64,000 nucleotides of DNA from the NCBI RefSeq assembly GCF_042434395.1, contig NZ_JBHLTP010000004.1:218802-282801 (forward strand). The letters run 5' to 3'. Made by a program: the position numbers and the translations under genes. The notes beneath the pieces are model-generated. The model made no database searches and had not been told where the DNA came from. It saw only the letters and a list, made by a program, of their open reading frames with translations. Positions 32,007 to 40,522 of the stretch are shown in pieces. Position 1 is the first letter of the stretch. Every line of letters begins with the position of its first letter. Source of the DNA: Pontibacillus salicampi. Its GTDB lineage: Bacteria > Bacillota > Bacilli > Bacillales > BH030062.

Positions 32007-33457
32007 AAAGACAACATCCCTTCGCCTTCATCCATTATGGATTTCAATTCATCAGAGGTACGATTTTTTTATTTATTATTCTATCTTTTAATGATTTTCG
32101 AAATGGAGAATACCTGTATCCCATTCTATTTATTCTAGGGTTAATTGTACTAGGTATGATTATTGGCTGGGTACGATGGTACTTTCTCCAATATGATATG
32201 GATGAGGAACAATTTTATATCTATCAAGGTGTATTTGCTAAAAAGTATGAAACGTATCCCCATATTAAAATCTCAGGTGTAAACTATAGCTCTAATCGCA
32301 TTCTGGAATTACTAGGGCTTACTACCATTGCCATTGAAACAGCAGGCAAGTCAGAGGACTCTAGTGCCAAGCTTTTCCTGAAAGAATCAGACGCTAAAGT
32401 AATAGAAGAAAATATTGTTTATTATGCAAAGAAACAAGGTAATGCCGAAGTATCTGAAGAAGATAAACCAAGGAAGGAAGAGCCTGATTTTAAGCTGCCA
32501 TGGGGTTATTTATTTGTAATGAGTGCAACATCTAGGATGATGTTCGTTGTTTTAACGGTAATAACCTCGTCTATCTCTCAAGTCATGGATACCTTTGGAG
32601 AATTCCTTATTCAATTTCCTCTATTTGCAGGAGTGAATAAGCTAGACCTTGGTGAAATAATAGTAACGAAGCCACTGCTGTTTATTTCCTGGATTGGTAT
32701 TGCTGCTCTTATCTCGTGGGTGACTGGAACCATCATAACAGCGCTGCGCTATGCTAACTACCGTGTAATCCGGGATCAGGACACACTTCATATAGCCTAT
32801 GGCTTGTGGAGCACGAAGAATGTAGCGCTTGAGGTCAATCGCATTCAAGCCATTCGCATTCGAGAAGGTGTTTTACGAGGCTGGCTCGGATTTCATTCTG
32901 TAGAATTTGATAGTATTGGCTATGATGGAGATGAGTACACTCAAAAAGCCTTGCTACTCCCGTTAGTAAGAAAACAGCGAACATGGAGTCTCATTGAGCG
33001 GCTTGTACCGGAATACTATGTGCAGCCGCGATTTGTTCATTCCCCGAAACGAGCAAGAATTCGTTTCTACTTTCGTGGAGTAATTGCTCCAACCATTTTA
33101 TGTATGGGTGCAGGGTTTCTATGGAATCCGATATGGTGGCTCCTTCTAGTCACTCCATTACTAGCCTACTTATCAGAGCTCCGCTATAGGGATAATGGTA
33201 TTCAAACAGTGGATGGAAAAATGGTGACGTCAAGCAGATTATTAGAAAGGGAAATTGTCGTCATACCTTGGCCGGGGCTACAGTCGATACTACGAACACA
33301 GTCCATTCTGCAATTGTGGCGAAATTTAGCAACCTATGAAATAGCTGTTGCAACAGATCAGTTGGAACTAGTATATAAGGCAAGGGAATTAGATCCTGAC
33401 CTTTATGCAGAATTAACCGCCTTCCTCCAACAAAGGAAGGAAATGGAGCTGGATTAA
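32003..33457 (+). CDS. ydbT: PH-domain membrane protein YdbT-like
   Basis: The 484-residue membrane protein has three repeats of a two-helix hairpin followed by a bPH_2 domain, with recurring patterns such as FYIYQGVFAKKYETYPHIKI, LHIAYGLWSTKNVALEVNRI and VTSSRLLEREIVVIPWPGLQ. It matches YdbT. The start is TTG 32003, which overlaps the ydbS stop, with GGGAGG upstream. The pair probably forms a membrane complex. The direct biochemical role is unknown. Confidence 0.87.
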   Translation: MKRQHPFAFIHYGFQFIRGTIFLFIILSFNDFRNGEYLYPILFILGLIVLGMIIGWVRWYFLQYDMDEEQFYIYQGVFAKKYETYPHIKISGVNYSSNRILELLGLTTIAIETAGKSEDSSAKLFLKESDAKVIEENIVYYAKKQGNAEVSEEDKPRKEEPDFKLPWGYLFVMSATSRMMFVVLTVITSSISQVMDTFGEFLIQFPLFAGVNKLDLGEIIVTKPLLFISWIGIAALISWVTGTIITALRYANYRVIRDQDTLHIAYGLWSTKNVALEVNRIQAIRIREGVLRGWLGFHSVEFDSIGYDGDEYTQKALLLPLVRKQRTWSLIERLVPEYYVQPRFVHSPKRARIRFYFRGVIAPTILCMGAGFLWNPIWWLLLVTPLLAYLSELRYRDNGIQTVDGKMVTSSRLLEREIVVIPWPGLQSILRTQSILQLWRNLATYEIAVATDQLELVYKARELDPDLYAELTAFLQQRKEMELD

Positions 33458-33557
33458 TTCCTTGAACAGTACATCAGGAAAATCTTCTAGTAAAAAGGTC
33501 TAGCTTGTTCTTGATAGGTTCCGTTTGTCTAGTGAACCCTGAACTTTCTCCAAGCTA

Positions 33558-33619
33558 ATAGCACCCCCAAATCAACTGATGATAATAAAGATACCTCATC
33601 GTTGTAATGAGGGTGCTAT
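33558..33619 (+). other. Nested stem-loop upstream of the DUF1835-like gene
   Basis: ATAGCACCC (33558-33566) is the reverse complement of GGGTGCTAT (33611-33619), and an inner hairpin (about 33592-33611) has ACCTCAT/ATGAGG arms. There is no U-run. It may be a structured leader, 50 bp before the next start codon, or a terminator-like remnant of ydbT. Confidence 0.45.
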
Positions 33620-33669
33620 GGAAAGACCGTTTATGTACGTAGCTTACACTAATGTGGGGGATGGAAAAC

Positions 33670-34377
33670 ATGATTGTTTCTAGAAAAGAGGAGATGGAAA
33701 CAGTACAACAGGAGAAGAGTGAGTTGTTTACCAAAGATGTACTTCACATTTTGAATGGTCAGTGTATGTACGAGGAATGGAAAGCTAACAACCTGCTTTC
33801 TGATTCTAATTATGCTCCTTTTAATGAAGCGATGTGTGTGAACGCGACTACAGAGCACGTTTTTGGTCCAAAATTTATAACCACAAGAGCGTCAGGACAT
33901 CGGGATTCTGTAGAAGGATATAAGGAAAAGGTGATTAAACCTTTAGCTCGTCTTTTTAATAAAGAGTATAGCTGTCTCGTTTTATGGTTTGGGGAAGACA
34001 TGTTTTGCCAAATGAACCTACTTACTATACTTTCCTATCTAGAACAATCAAGCTATAAAGGAACTGTGTATGTACATAGCTTCAAAGAGGAAGAGTTTAA
34101 GGTGAAACAAACTGAAGTTAAGCTAGGTCATTATGAATCTGTGTATAAAGAAGTATTGGTAAGTCATGAAAAACCTTCTTATGTATTGCTTCCGGTTATG
34201 AATCGAGCGATAGATATTTACTTAGATATGCTAAAAGAAGACAATGTGATTGTAACGTATATTAAAAGGAATAAGGAGTTGTCAACTACAGCTTTAGTCA
34301 ACAAGCTTATGACGTTGTTTCCATCTGTAGGCTACGGAGATTCACAATATATTGACTTGATTAATAAAACACGTTGA
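33670..34377 (+). CDS. DUF1835-like conserved hypothetical protein
   Basis: The 235-residue soluble protein starts with an alpha/beta pattern (VLHILNGQCMYEEWKANN), contains the block CLVLWFGEDMFCQMNLL and a region with LGHYESVYKEVL, which resemble the DUF1835 family found in Bacillus (HI-x-GD start and WFE-x-DLFCQ motif). The function of that family is not established. ATG 33670 was chosen with GGGGG 9 nt upstream; ATG 33661 and 33652 have no spacing. It stands alone between ydbT and the minus-strand carbonic anhydrase gene. Confidence 0.7.
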   Translation: MIVSRKEEMETVQQEKSELFTKDVLHILNGQCMYEEWKANNLLSDSNYAPFNEAMCVNATTEHVFGPKFITTRASGHRDSVEGYKEKVIKPLARLFNKEYSCLVLWFGEDMFCQMNLLTILSYLEQSSYKGTVYVHSFKEEEFKVKQTEVKLGHYESVYKEVLVSHEKPSYVLLPVMNRAIDIYLDMLKEDNVIVTYIKRNKELSTTALVNKLMTLFPSVGYGDSQYIDLINKTR

Positions 34378-34461
34378 AGAGGATATTGTATCACTTCATT
34401 TTTACAAATAAGAACATTAACAATTAGGAGGCTTGTCCTGAGACAAAGGAATACAGTAATG

Positions 34462-34490
34462 GAAAAAAGCTTGAGACAAGATCTCAAGCT
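34462..34490 (-). terminator. Terminator of the carbonic anhydrase gene
   Basis: AAAGCTTGAGA and TCTCAAGCTTT form an 11-bp stem with a short loop; on the minus strand the stem is followed by TTTCC, and four more T residues are part of the stem end. Confidence 0.7.
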
Positions 34491-34584
34491 TTAGTATGTG
34501 CTAACTATATGGTTACATTTAGTATCGTGACTAATATGCTGCATATGCTATCGAAATTCTATATCTTTAGGAAATGGTACTCTA

Positions 34585-34971
34585 TTATACTTCTGTGATG
34601 GTTTCGACCGTCCAATTCTCATTCACAAACAGTCCGATAACCTTCAGGTTCATGTCCCACGCCTGAATCATCTCAACAACATCGCGTACCTGTATGTATT
34701 GCTCCTCTTTAGAGACAGGGTTCCCGGCACAGTCATGATGGGCGACAATCGCGATGACCTCTGAACCATGGTTGTGAGCAGAAATGCGTACTTTTGCCTG
34801 AAGGGCTTCCAGGGCTTCCCCATCTGCCTCTAGCATATATTTCGTCGGACCAGCCTCTGTAATCATGTCTACATAATCCACAGCATACTGGCTTCGCATC
34901 CATTCTGTGACAGGGTCTTGAACTCTCCCGTCCATGCAATTGATAGCAGTAGCAAATGTTCCTTGTGCCAT
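34585..34971 (-). CDS. Minimal beta-type carbonic anhydrase-like protein
   Basis: The 128-residue protein carries the zinc motifs of beta-carbonic anhydrases: Cys12 with Asp14 and Arg16 in INCMDGR, and His78 to Cys81 in HHDCAGNP. It is much shorter than typical beta enzymes of around 190-220 residues; the N-terminal arm is missing. Similar short proteins occur in other Firmicutes. The product is soluble, and hydration of CO2 is probable but unproven. The ATG follows GGAGGAAT on the minus strand. Confidence 0.8.
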   Translation of the reverse strand: MAQGTFATAINCMDGRVQDPVTEWMRSQYAVDYVDMITEAGPTKYMLEADGEALEALQAKVRISAHNHGSEVIAIVAHHDCAGNPVSKEEQYIQVRDVVEMIQAWDMNLKVIGLFVNENWTVETITEV

Positions 34972-35125
34972 ATTTATTCCTCCTTATTGATGATGAGTTT
35001 ATTGTAATATAAAGTACGGTTTTCGTATAGACAAACGAACATACATCCTTTAGTTGTTTCTCCCCTTGCTAAATGTGGTATTACATTTTTAGAGTGTTTT
35101 CTTAATAGAGAAAGAGGTGAATGCA

Positions 35126-36061
35126 ATGCGTAAAGTTCAACTAGGTGCATCTGATTTATTTGTGAATCCGATAGGGTTAGGTACAAATGCGGTAGGCGGA
35201 CATAATATCTATCCTAACCTAGATGAAGAAGCAGGTAAGGATGTGGTGCGAACAGCATTACGGAACGGAATGAATTTCCTTGATACAGCCTTTATCTATG
35301 GGCCAGAGCGTTCTGAGGAGCTAGTAGGCCAGGTCGTAAAGGAGTTTAATCGTGACGATGTTGTACTGGCTACAAAAGGTGCCCATGAGCTGACAGGAGA
35401 AAATGTTGTATATAATAATTCTCCAGCCTTTTTAAAGGAAGCTGTACATGCGAGCTTAAAGCGCCTTGGTACGGAGTACATTGACTTGTTCTACATTCAT
35501 TTCCCGGATGATTCTACTCCAAAGGATGAAGCTGTCGGGGCTCTCAAGGAATTAATGGATGAAGGAAAGCTTCGCTCCATTGGAGTCTCGAATTTCTCTC
35601 TAGACCAGTTAAAGGAAGCGAACAAAGATGGGTACGTTGACGTTATCCAGTCTCATTATAATCTTCTGCATAGGGAAGCGGAGAAGGAAATGCTCCCATA
35701 CACGGCTGAACACAATATTTCATTCATTCCTTATTTTCCTTTTGCTTCAGGAATATTAGCTGGTAAATATGATGAAAATACAACCTTTCCAGAGGATGAT
35801 ATTCGCGCCAATAGTCCAATGTTTCAAGGGAAAATGTTCAAGAAAAATCTTGCTAAGGTAGAACAGCTTCAAAATATTGCTGAGCATCAAGGAGTAAGTG
35901 TACCACACGTAGTGTTAGCATGGTATCTTACGCGTCCATCCATTAATGCGGTTATCCCTGGAGCGAAACGAAGCGAGCAAGTGGTGGATAATCTCACCGC
36001 TTTGGATGTGAATCTAAAGACAGAGGAAATGAATACAATCAGCTCCATATTTACAGATTAA
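35126..36061 (+). CDS. Aldo/keto reductase
   Basis: The 311-residue soluble TIM-barrel oxidoreductase has the AKR motifs: GLGTNAVGG at the N-terminus, NGMNFLDTAFIYGPERSEE with catalytic Asp and Tyr, VLATKGA with the Lys, DLFYIHFPD with the His, and a C-terminal NADPH site AVIPGAKRSEQV. It resembles Bacillus IolS/YhdN-type enzymes. ATG 35126 lies 6 nt after AAAGAGGTG. The substrate is unknown. It is transcribed alone and ends in a terminator. Confidence 0.9.
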   Translation: MRKVQLGASDLFVNPIGLGTNAVGGHNIYPNLDEEAGKDVVRTALRNGMNFLDTAFIYGPERSEELVGQVVKEFNRDDVVLATKGAHELTGENVVYNNSPAFLKEAVHASLKRLGTEYIDLFYIHFPDDSTPKDEAVGALKELMDEGKLRSIGVSNFSLDQLKEANKDGYVDVIQSHYNLLHREAEKEMLPYTAEHNISFIPYFPFASGILAGKYDENTTFPEDDIRANSPMFQGKMFKKNLAKVEQLQNIAEHQGVSVPHVVLAWYLTRPSINAVIPGAKRSEQVVDNLTALDVNLKTEEMNTISSIFTD

Positions 36062-36067
36062 TACTAT

Positions 36068-36098
36068 ACCGCCTAATCAACCACATTAGGCGGTTTTT
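36068..36098 (+). terminator. Terminator after the aldo/keto reductase gene
   Basis: ACCGCCTAAT and ATTAGGCGGT form a 10-bp stem followed by TTTTTAT. The T-run touches the stop codon of the convergent gntP-like gene at 36097. Confidence 0.88.
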
Positions 36099-37419
36099 AT
36101 ATACCTAGGCCTAAGGAAAAAAGAAGAATTGCTATGGCTGCTCCAATGAGCGGCAAAATTACCGTCAATGCTCCCATTGCCCAATAAGCGCGTTGATGAG
36201 TTTCATCACAAATAGCTCGAATGGTAGTTACTACATATCCATTGTGAGGAAGGGAGTCGAGTGCCCCAGAGGAAATGGTAATGGTCCTGTGTAATGCTTC
36301 AGGGTTTACTCCCATATCCAAATAGTGAGGTGCCAATATAGGCAAGGCAATAACCTGCCCGCCACTAGCCGATCCAGTAAGCCCAGCTATAACACTAACA
36401 GCAATAGCTCCCCCTACTAAAGGACTGCCAGGAATGCTGGTCATTGCCTCCACTGATTGCTCAAATGCTTTGGAGGCCTTCGCTACCCCTCCAAAGCCAA
36501 CCACAGCAGCTGTATTGCCTATGGCAACGAGAGCTCCAGTAGTCCCTTCAGACAATGCTGTTGAGAAATCCTGAAAATACTTTCTATTTAATATATAAAG
36601 AGACAGTACTCCGCCTAACAATGCAACAATGAGGGCTGATTTCTCTAAAGCATCGTGTAAAGTGAAAGATAAAATAAGCACAATAACAAGTGGGATAATA
36701 CTAAACAGAGGATTAGGTAGTTCGCGGTTAGATGTAGCCGGGTCCTCCTCTCTTTCTTCAAATGCTTCTCCATTTGCTTGTGCTTTAGAGATTAACGTCT
36801 GAAGCCACCAATAACCAGTCAGGGCAAGGAAGATGGCCACAATTATACTAACCTCCCAGCCTGCATAGGGGCTGGTTCCAAGGTACTCAATGGGAATCCA
36901 GTTTTGAATTTCTGGGGACCCTGCGGACGTCATCGTAAATGTAACCGACCCAAATGCCAAAGTGGCAGGGATAAATCGTCTCGGAAGATTAGCTTGCTTA
37001 AAAAGACTGACTGCCATGGGATACACCGAGAAGGCTACCACAAATAAACTGACCCCTCCATAGGTTAATACAGCACAGGCAAGAACAATGGCTAGTACAG
37101 CCCGCTTTATCCCTAATTTCCCAATCACCCACTTAGAAACGCTTTGAGCTGCTCCACTATCTCCCATCACCTTACCGAAAATAGCACCAAGTAAAAACAT
37201 AGGAAACCAGTCTGCTACAAAATTGGCAAAGCTGTTCATATAATTTTGTAAAAACGTTGCCCCATCCCCATCTGTAAGCTGTGGGAAAATAGGAATGTTG
37301 CTCAATACGGCTACCAGCAATGCGCAAAGAGGGGCGACAACGAGCAGGTTTAACCCCTTTAATGTTAAATATACGAGTAGTGCTAGTCCACCAATTAACC
37401 CAATAAAGCTTAAAACCAT
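36097..37419 (-). CDS. GntP family permease
   Basis: The 440-residue membrane protein has about twelve to fourteen hydrophobic segments and GntP/citrate-type signatures: FLLGAIFGKVMGDSGAAQ near residue 75, TYGGVSLFVVAFSVYPMA around 120, and GLTGSASGGQVIALP in the C-terminal half. The family transports gluconate and related carboxylates, D-serine or 3-hydroxybutyrate. The start codon lacks a close ribosome binding site (GGAAGGGA is about 13 nt away). No metabolic gene is beside it that would reveal the substrate. Confidence 0.88.
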   Translation of the reverse strand: MVLSFIGLIGGLALLVYLTLKGLNLLVVAPLCALLVAVLSNIPIFPQLTDGDGATFLQNYMNSFANFVADWFPMFLLGAIFGKVMGDSGAAQSVSKWVIGKLGIKRAVLAIVLACAVLTYGGVSLFVVAFSVYPMAVSLFKQANLPRRFIPATLAFGSVTFTMTSAGSPEIQNWIPIEYLGTSPYAGWEVSIIVAIFLALTGYWWLQTLISKAQANGEAFEEREEDPATSNRELPNPLFSIIPLVIVLILSFTLHDALEKSALIVALLGGVLSLYILNRKYFQDFSTALSEGTTGALVAIGNTAAVVGFGGVAKASKAFEQSVEAMTSIPGSPLVGGAIAVSVIAGLTGSASGGQVIALPILAPHYLDMGVNPEALHRTITISSGALDSLPHNGYVVTTIRAICDETHQRAYWAMGALTVILPLIGAAIAILLFSLGLGI

Positions 37420-37640
37420 AACACATCAGTCCCTTCCCCACTACAAAAGTTTGTTGTATTAGTTATGTGTGAATGAGAGCTATTTCATGCTGATGAATCT
37501 GATTAGGGACTTGGAGAAGAACGAGTAGTTCCATTAGCCTATTTTTCATTCTGTAGAAGGGTATTGATACTAGAGGAAGAACTATTTTTATATATAGAGA
37601 AAGTCTTGCGTTGCCCAATTTAAAAAGAGGAGACGATGCG

Positions 37641-37949
37641 ATGAACCCGGATGTCAGTTATGTATTGTATGTTGGTGGTTTTGTTCTTATCTTTCTTTTA
37701 ACGTATCAGTACGCTTTCTTTATGATTAAGAAAACTGGACAGATGATGGCGCATTCGTTTGTAGCTGCAACCTTGAATGTGGTGTTAGGGGCATGTGCAG
37801 TGTTGGGCTGGACGATTTATTCCTATGGAACAGTTGAAACTCTTTTTATGACAGGATTACGACTCGGCTCTTTCTTAACTGTACTCAGCATATTGGTATT
37901 AAGCGTCCTGCTGTTTATAAAACGGAAGCAATTTTTGCAGACAACCTAA
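37641..37949 (+). CDS. Small integral membrane protein of unknown function
   Basis: The 102-residue protein has three predicted membrane helices (about residues 8-28, 45-65, 74-94) and a basic C-terminus. ATG 37641 lies 8 nt after AGGAG; the frame extends upstream to 37611 but without a better site. I do not recognise the family. It lies alone between two genes and ends in a clear terminator, which supports it as a real gene. Confidence 0.65.
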   Translation: MNPDVSYVLYVGGFVLIFLLTYQYAFFMIKKTGQMMAHSFVAATLNVVLGACAVLGWTIYSYGTVETLFMTGLRLGSFLTVLSILVLSVLLFIKRKQFLQTT

Positions 37950-37963
37950 TATCTGTTTAAGAG

Positions 37964-37993
37964 AACTCTGGTGATGGGCCAGAGTTTTTTTAT
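37964..37993 (+). terminator. Terminator after the small membrane protein gene
   Basis: AACTCTGG (37964-37971) and CCAGAGTT (37979-37986) with a 7-nt loop, followed by TTTTTTA. Confidence 0.88.
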
Positions 37994-38070
37994 TATGCAG
38001 CGACTGTTCATCAACTATGAATTAGCGATTTCATCTTGCGTTATTTTCCAAAGACTAGTAAACTTTTATA

Positions 38071-38084
38071 TGAAAACGGTTTCA
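38071..38084. promoter_or_regulatory. cre-like LacI-family operator upstream of lacI-type gene
   Basis: TGAAAACGGTTTCA fits the catabolite responsive element consensus WGWAANCGNTNWCA at every position and is a palindrome apart from the centre. It lies 34 bp upstream of the regulator start codon. It may bind CcpA or the encoded LacI-type protein itself. Confidence 0.6.
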
Positions 38085-38117
38085 ATTTGTTAAATATAGA
38101 TAGCAGGGGGAGTTAGA

Positions 38118-39131
38118 ATGCCAACTATTGAAGATGTAGCGAGGCATGCCGGACTTTCGAGAACAACCGTATCAAGAGTTATTAATAATCAACCTTACGT
38201 ATGTGAAGAAAAAAGGCAACGAGTATTAAGCTCCATGGGTGATCTTGGATATGTCCCAAATTCTTCGGCTCGAAGATTACGAAATAAAAAGACAGAGACT
38301 ATTGCTGTCCTACTTCCAAGAATAACAAATCCGTTCTTCAGCCATATGATGGAGGCAATGGAGAAGAAAGCTTCTGAATGGGGATATCAGGTTATTGTAT
38401 GCCAAACCCACTATTCTGCCGATAAAGAAATAGATTATTTAGAACTGCTGCGTAAAAAGCAAGTAGACGGGCTAATAATGACATCGGTTCATAATGATTG
38501 GACGAAGATTGAAGAATACTTAGCTTCTGGTCCAATTGTGTTGTGTAATGAAAATATGGAAGAAGCTAATACAGCCATCATTCACATAGACCAAAAGCAA
38601 GCGGCATACGATGCAACGATGCATTTAGTGGAACAAGGATGTAAAAAGCTGGCGTTTCTATGTGGCAATACAGAAAGCTCCATCACAAGGGCACGTCGAA
38701 GCGGTTTTATGAAAGCGCTTCATAATAGAGGGGTAGCATTTGTGGAGCATGATTCCTTTCAAGAAGCGATGGATGTGGATAATGGCCGTGAAATCCTTTC
38801 CATAATACAAGAGGAGGATCCGGAGATTGATGGAATATTCACAGGATCTGATGAAGTAGCTGCCGGCATTATCTATGAAGCCATACAACGAGGAATATCA
38901 ATTCCTGAGGATTTGGCGGTGGTGGGATTTGATAATCAAACCATCTCCATGCTGATGAACCCATCCATTTCTACAGTGGAGCAGCCAATTGTGGATATGG
39001 CCAATAAATCAGTGGAAGTATTAATTCAGCACATTGAACAACACCTTCGTCAAAAGAGAGAAGAATATGTGTTTGACCATACATTACAGCAAAGGAACTC
39101 GACGATGAGAAATATAGCTGTGCCAATGTAA
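38118..39131 (+). CDS. LacI family transcriptional regulator
   Basis: The 337-residue regulator has an N-terminal LacI helix-turn-helix (IEDVARHAGLSRTTVSRVIN, residues 4-23), a hinge helix with SSARRLR, and a periplasmic-binding-protein-like effector domain (about 62-330). It resembles DegA and related sugar or ribose-type repressors. AGGGGGAG precedes the ATG. A cre-like palindrome lies just upstream, so autoregulation is likely. No sugar-utilisation operon is next to it, so its targets are unknown. Confidence 0.88.
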   Translation: MPTIEDVARHAGLSRTTVSRVINNQPYVCEEKRQRVLSSMGDLGYVPNSSARRLRNKKTETIAVLLPRITNPFFSHMMEAMEKKASEWGYQVIVCQTHYSADKEIDYLELLRKKQVDGLIMTSVHNDWTKIEEYLASGPIVLCNENMEEANTAIIHIDQKQAAYDATMHLVEQGCKKLAFLCGNTESSITRARRSGFMKALHNRGVAFVEHDSFQEAMDVDNGREILSIIQEEDPEIDGIFTGSDEVAAGIIYEAIQRGISIPEDLAVVGFDNQTISMLMNPSISTVEQPIVDMANKSVEVLIQHIEQHLRQKREEYVFDHTLQQRNSTMRNIAVPM

Positions 39132-39133
39132 TG

Positions 39134-39168
39134 AAAAAGCAGCCCTCCAAAGGAAGGCTGCTTTTTTG
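39134..39168 (+). terminator. Terminator after the lacI-type gene
   Basis: AAAAGCAGCC and GGCTGCTTTT form a 10-bp or longer stem, followed by TTTTG, directly after the stop codon. Confidence 0.9.
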
Positions 39169-39220
39169 TAGAAAGAAACGAATCGCCAACAAAATGCAAA
39201 ACACACCACTCAAACTGTTA

Positions 39221-39269
39221 TACTATAAATAAAACAGATAGCATAAGGCTATCTGTTTTATTTATAGTA
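39221..39269. repeat. 22-bp perfect hairpin upstream of yhfH transcript end
   Basis: The arms 39221-39242 and 39248-39269 are perfect reverse complements with a 5-nt loop. The 3' half contains CTGTTTTATTTATAG. It lies between two convergent genes and may be a bidirectional terminator, but the stem is longer and more perfect than the usual terminators here. Confidence 0.85.
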
Positions 39270-39401
39270 GAGTAATAGTTTTTCTTTCATTTTCCTTACT
39301 GAAGTCGTACAGTGTAGGCATAGAGTACCGAATCTTGTTGATGTGTCGAGTAGGGTGTTTAGAGAAAATTAGTTGGGGCAATATGAAGGACAGTTGGTTT
39401 T

Positions 39402-39530
39402 TTAACGAGCTGGATCGTCGCATTCTTCGCAAAGATTACCGTAGCAATCTGCTTGTTCCTGGATGGTGTTTCCGCATTTAGAGCATTTTTTGTCCGGTAG
39501 GTTTTTGAAGAATTCAAGAGCGTTCAACAT
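39402..39530 (-). CDS. yhfH: YhfH family small zinc-ribbon-like protein
   Basis: The 42-residue protein has five cysteines: CxxC at residues 16-19, Cys29, and CxxC at 34-37 (KKCSKCG, CYGNLCEEC). This fits the YhfH family. In B. subtilis yhfH lies beside yhfI and lplJ, as here. The start at 39530 is chosen from GGAGGG 9 nt upstream; the frame extends upstream without such a site. It likely binds one zinc ion; its function is unknown. Confidence 0.88.
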   Translation of the reverse strand: MLNALEFFKNLPDKKCSKCGNTIQEQADCYGNLCEECDDPAR

Positions 39531-39694
39531 TTGAAAATCCCTCCAATTAATTGTTACATTTATTGTATTACAACAGGGTGAAAAATACAACCTTTTGTAT
39601 TATAACAACTTGTACTTTTTTTCAAATCGCATTACATCAACCTTTGTAGCTTTATGAAATGAATATCTGTACCACAACAGAAGGAGGAGTAAAC

Positions 39695-40435
39695 ATGAAA
39701 GTAACGGTTAACGGATTTTGGGGAGGATACCCTGCCGCAGAAGGAGCAACATCCAGCTATCTTATATCTTCAAATGGCTTTGACTTGCTGGTGGATCTTG
39801 GCAGTGGGGCACTGTCAAAGCTTCAGTCCAAAATGAATGTGATGGAACTGGATTCTGTCATTATATCTCACTATCACTTTGACCATGTTGCAGATATTGG
39901 AGTGATGCAATATGCGTGGAAAGTGCAGAATATCCTTCACAATACGAATCGTACACTTCCCATCTATGGTCATAAAAAGGATAAGTCAGGGTTTGCCGCT
40001 CTCACACATGAATATACAAAAGGTATGGAATATCATCCCGATCAGGGTGTAACCATTGGTCCATTTCGTATAGAATTTCTGCAAACGAATCATCCAGTAC
40101 CATGTTATGCAATGAAAATTTCTGATGATGAGGCAAGTGTAGTCTACACTGCTGACTCGAGCTTTAAAGAGGAATTTATTCCTTTTAGCCAAGATGCTGA
40201 TCTATTAATAACGGATAGCAATTTCTATGAAGGGATGGATGGGTCGAAGCCTGGTCATATGACGAGTTCTGAATGTGCTCATATTGCAACTGCTGCAAAT
40301 GTGAAAGAGCTGTGGCTTAGTCATCTTCCTCATTTCGGAGAGTTATCACAGTTGCAGCAGCAGGCACAGCAGCATTACCAGGGGCCAATACGTTTAGCAG
40401 GAGACGGCTTAATGTGGGAAAGTAAATCGTCATAG
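39695..40435 (+). CDS. yhfI: Metallo-beta-lactamase fold hydrolase YhfI
   Basis: The 246-residue protein has the metal-binding motif SHYHFDHVAD (HxHxDH, about residue 60), the downstream LQTNHPVPCYAMKI His and TADS Asp, and a C-terminal His in LWLSHLPH. It belongs to the RNase Z-like/phosphodiesterase branch of the beta-lactamase fold. ATG 39695 lies just after GAAGGAGGAG. Its substrate is unknown. It lies upstream of lplJ as in B. subtilis. Confidence 0.9.
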   Translation: MKVTVNGFWGGYPAAEGATSSYLISSNGFDLLVDLGSGALSKLQSKMNVMELDSVIISHYHFDHVADIGVMQYAWKVQNILHNTNRTLPIYGHKKDKSGFAALTHEYTKGMEYHPDQGVTIGPFRIEFLQTNHPVPCYAMKISDDEASVVYTADSSFKEEFIPFSQDADLLITDSNFYEGMDGSKPGHMTSSECAHIATAANVKELWLSHLPHFGELSQLQQQAQQHYQGPIRLAGDGLMWESKSS

Positions 40436-40522
40436 GACAGATAACCCATAACAATTGAACAAGCCCTCACTTTCCATTAAAATATAGAAGAGTCGCTGGA
40501 AAACTGAAGGAGGAATAACGCA

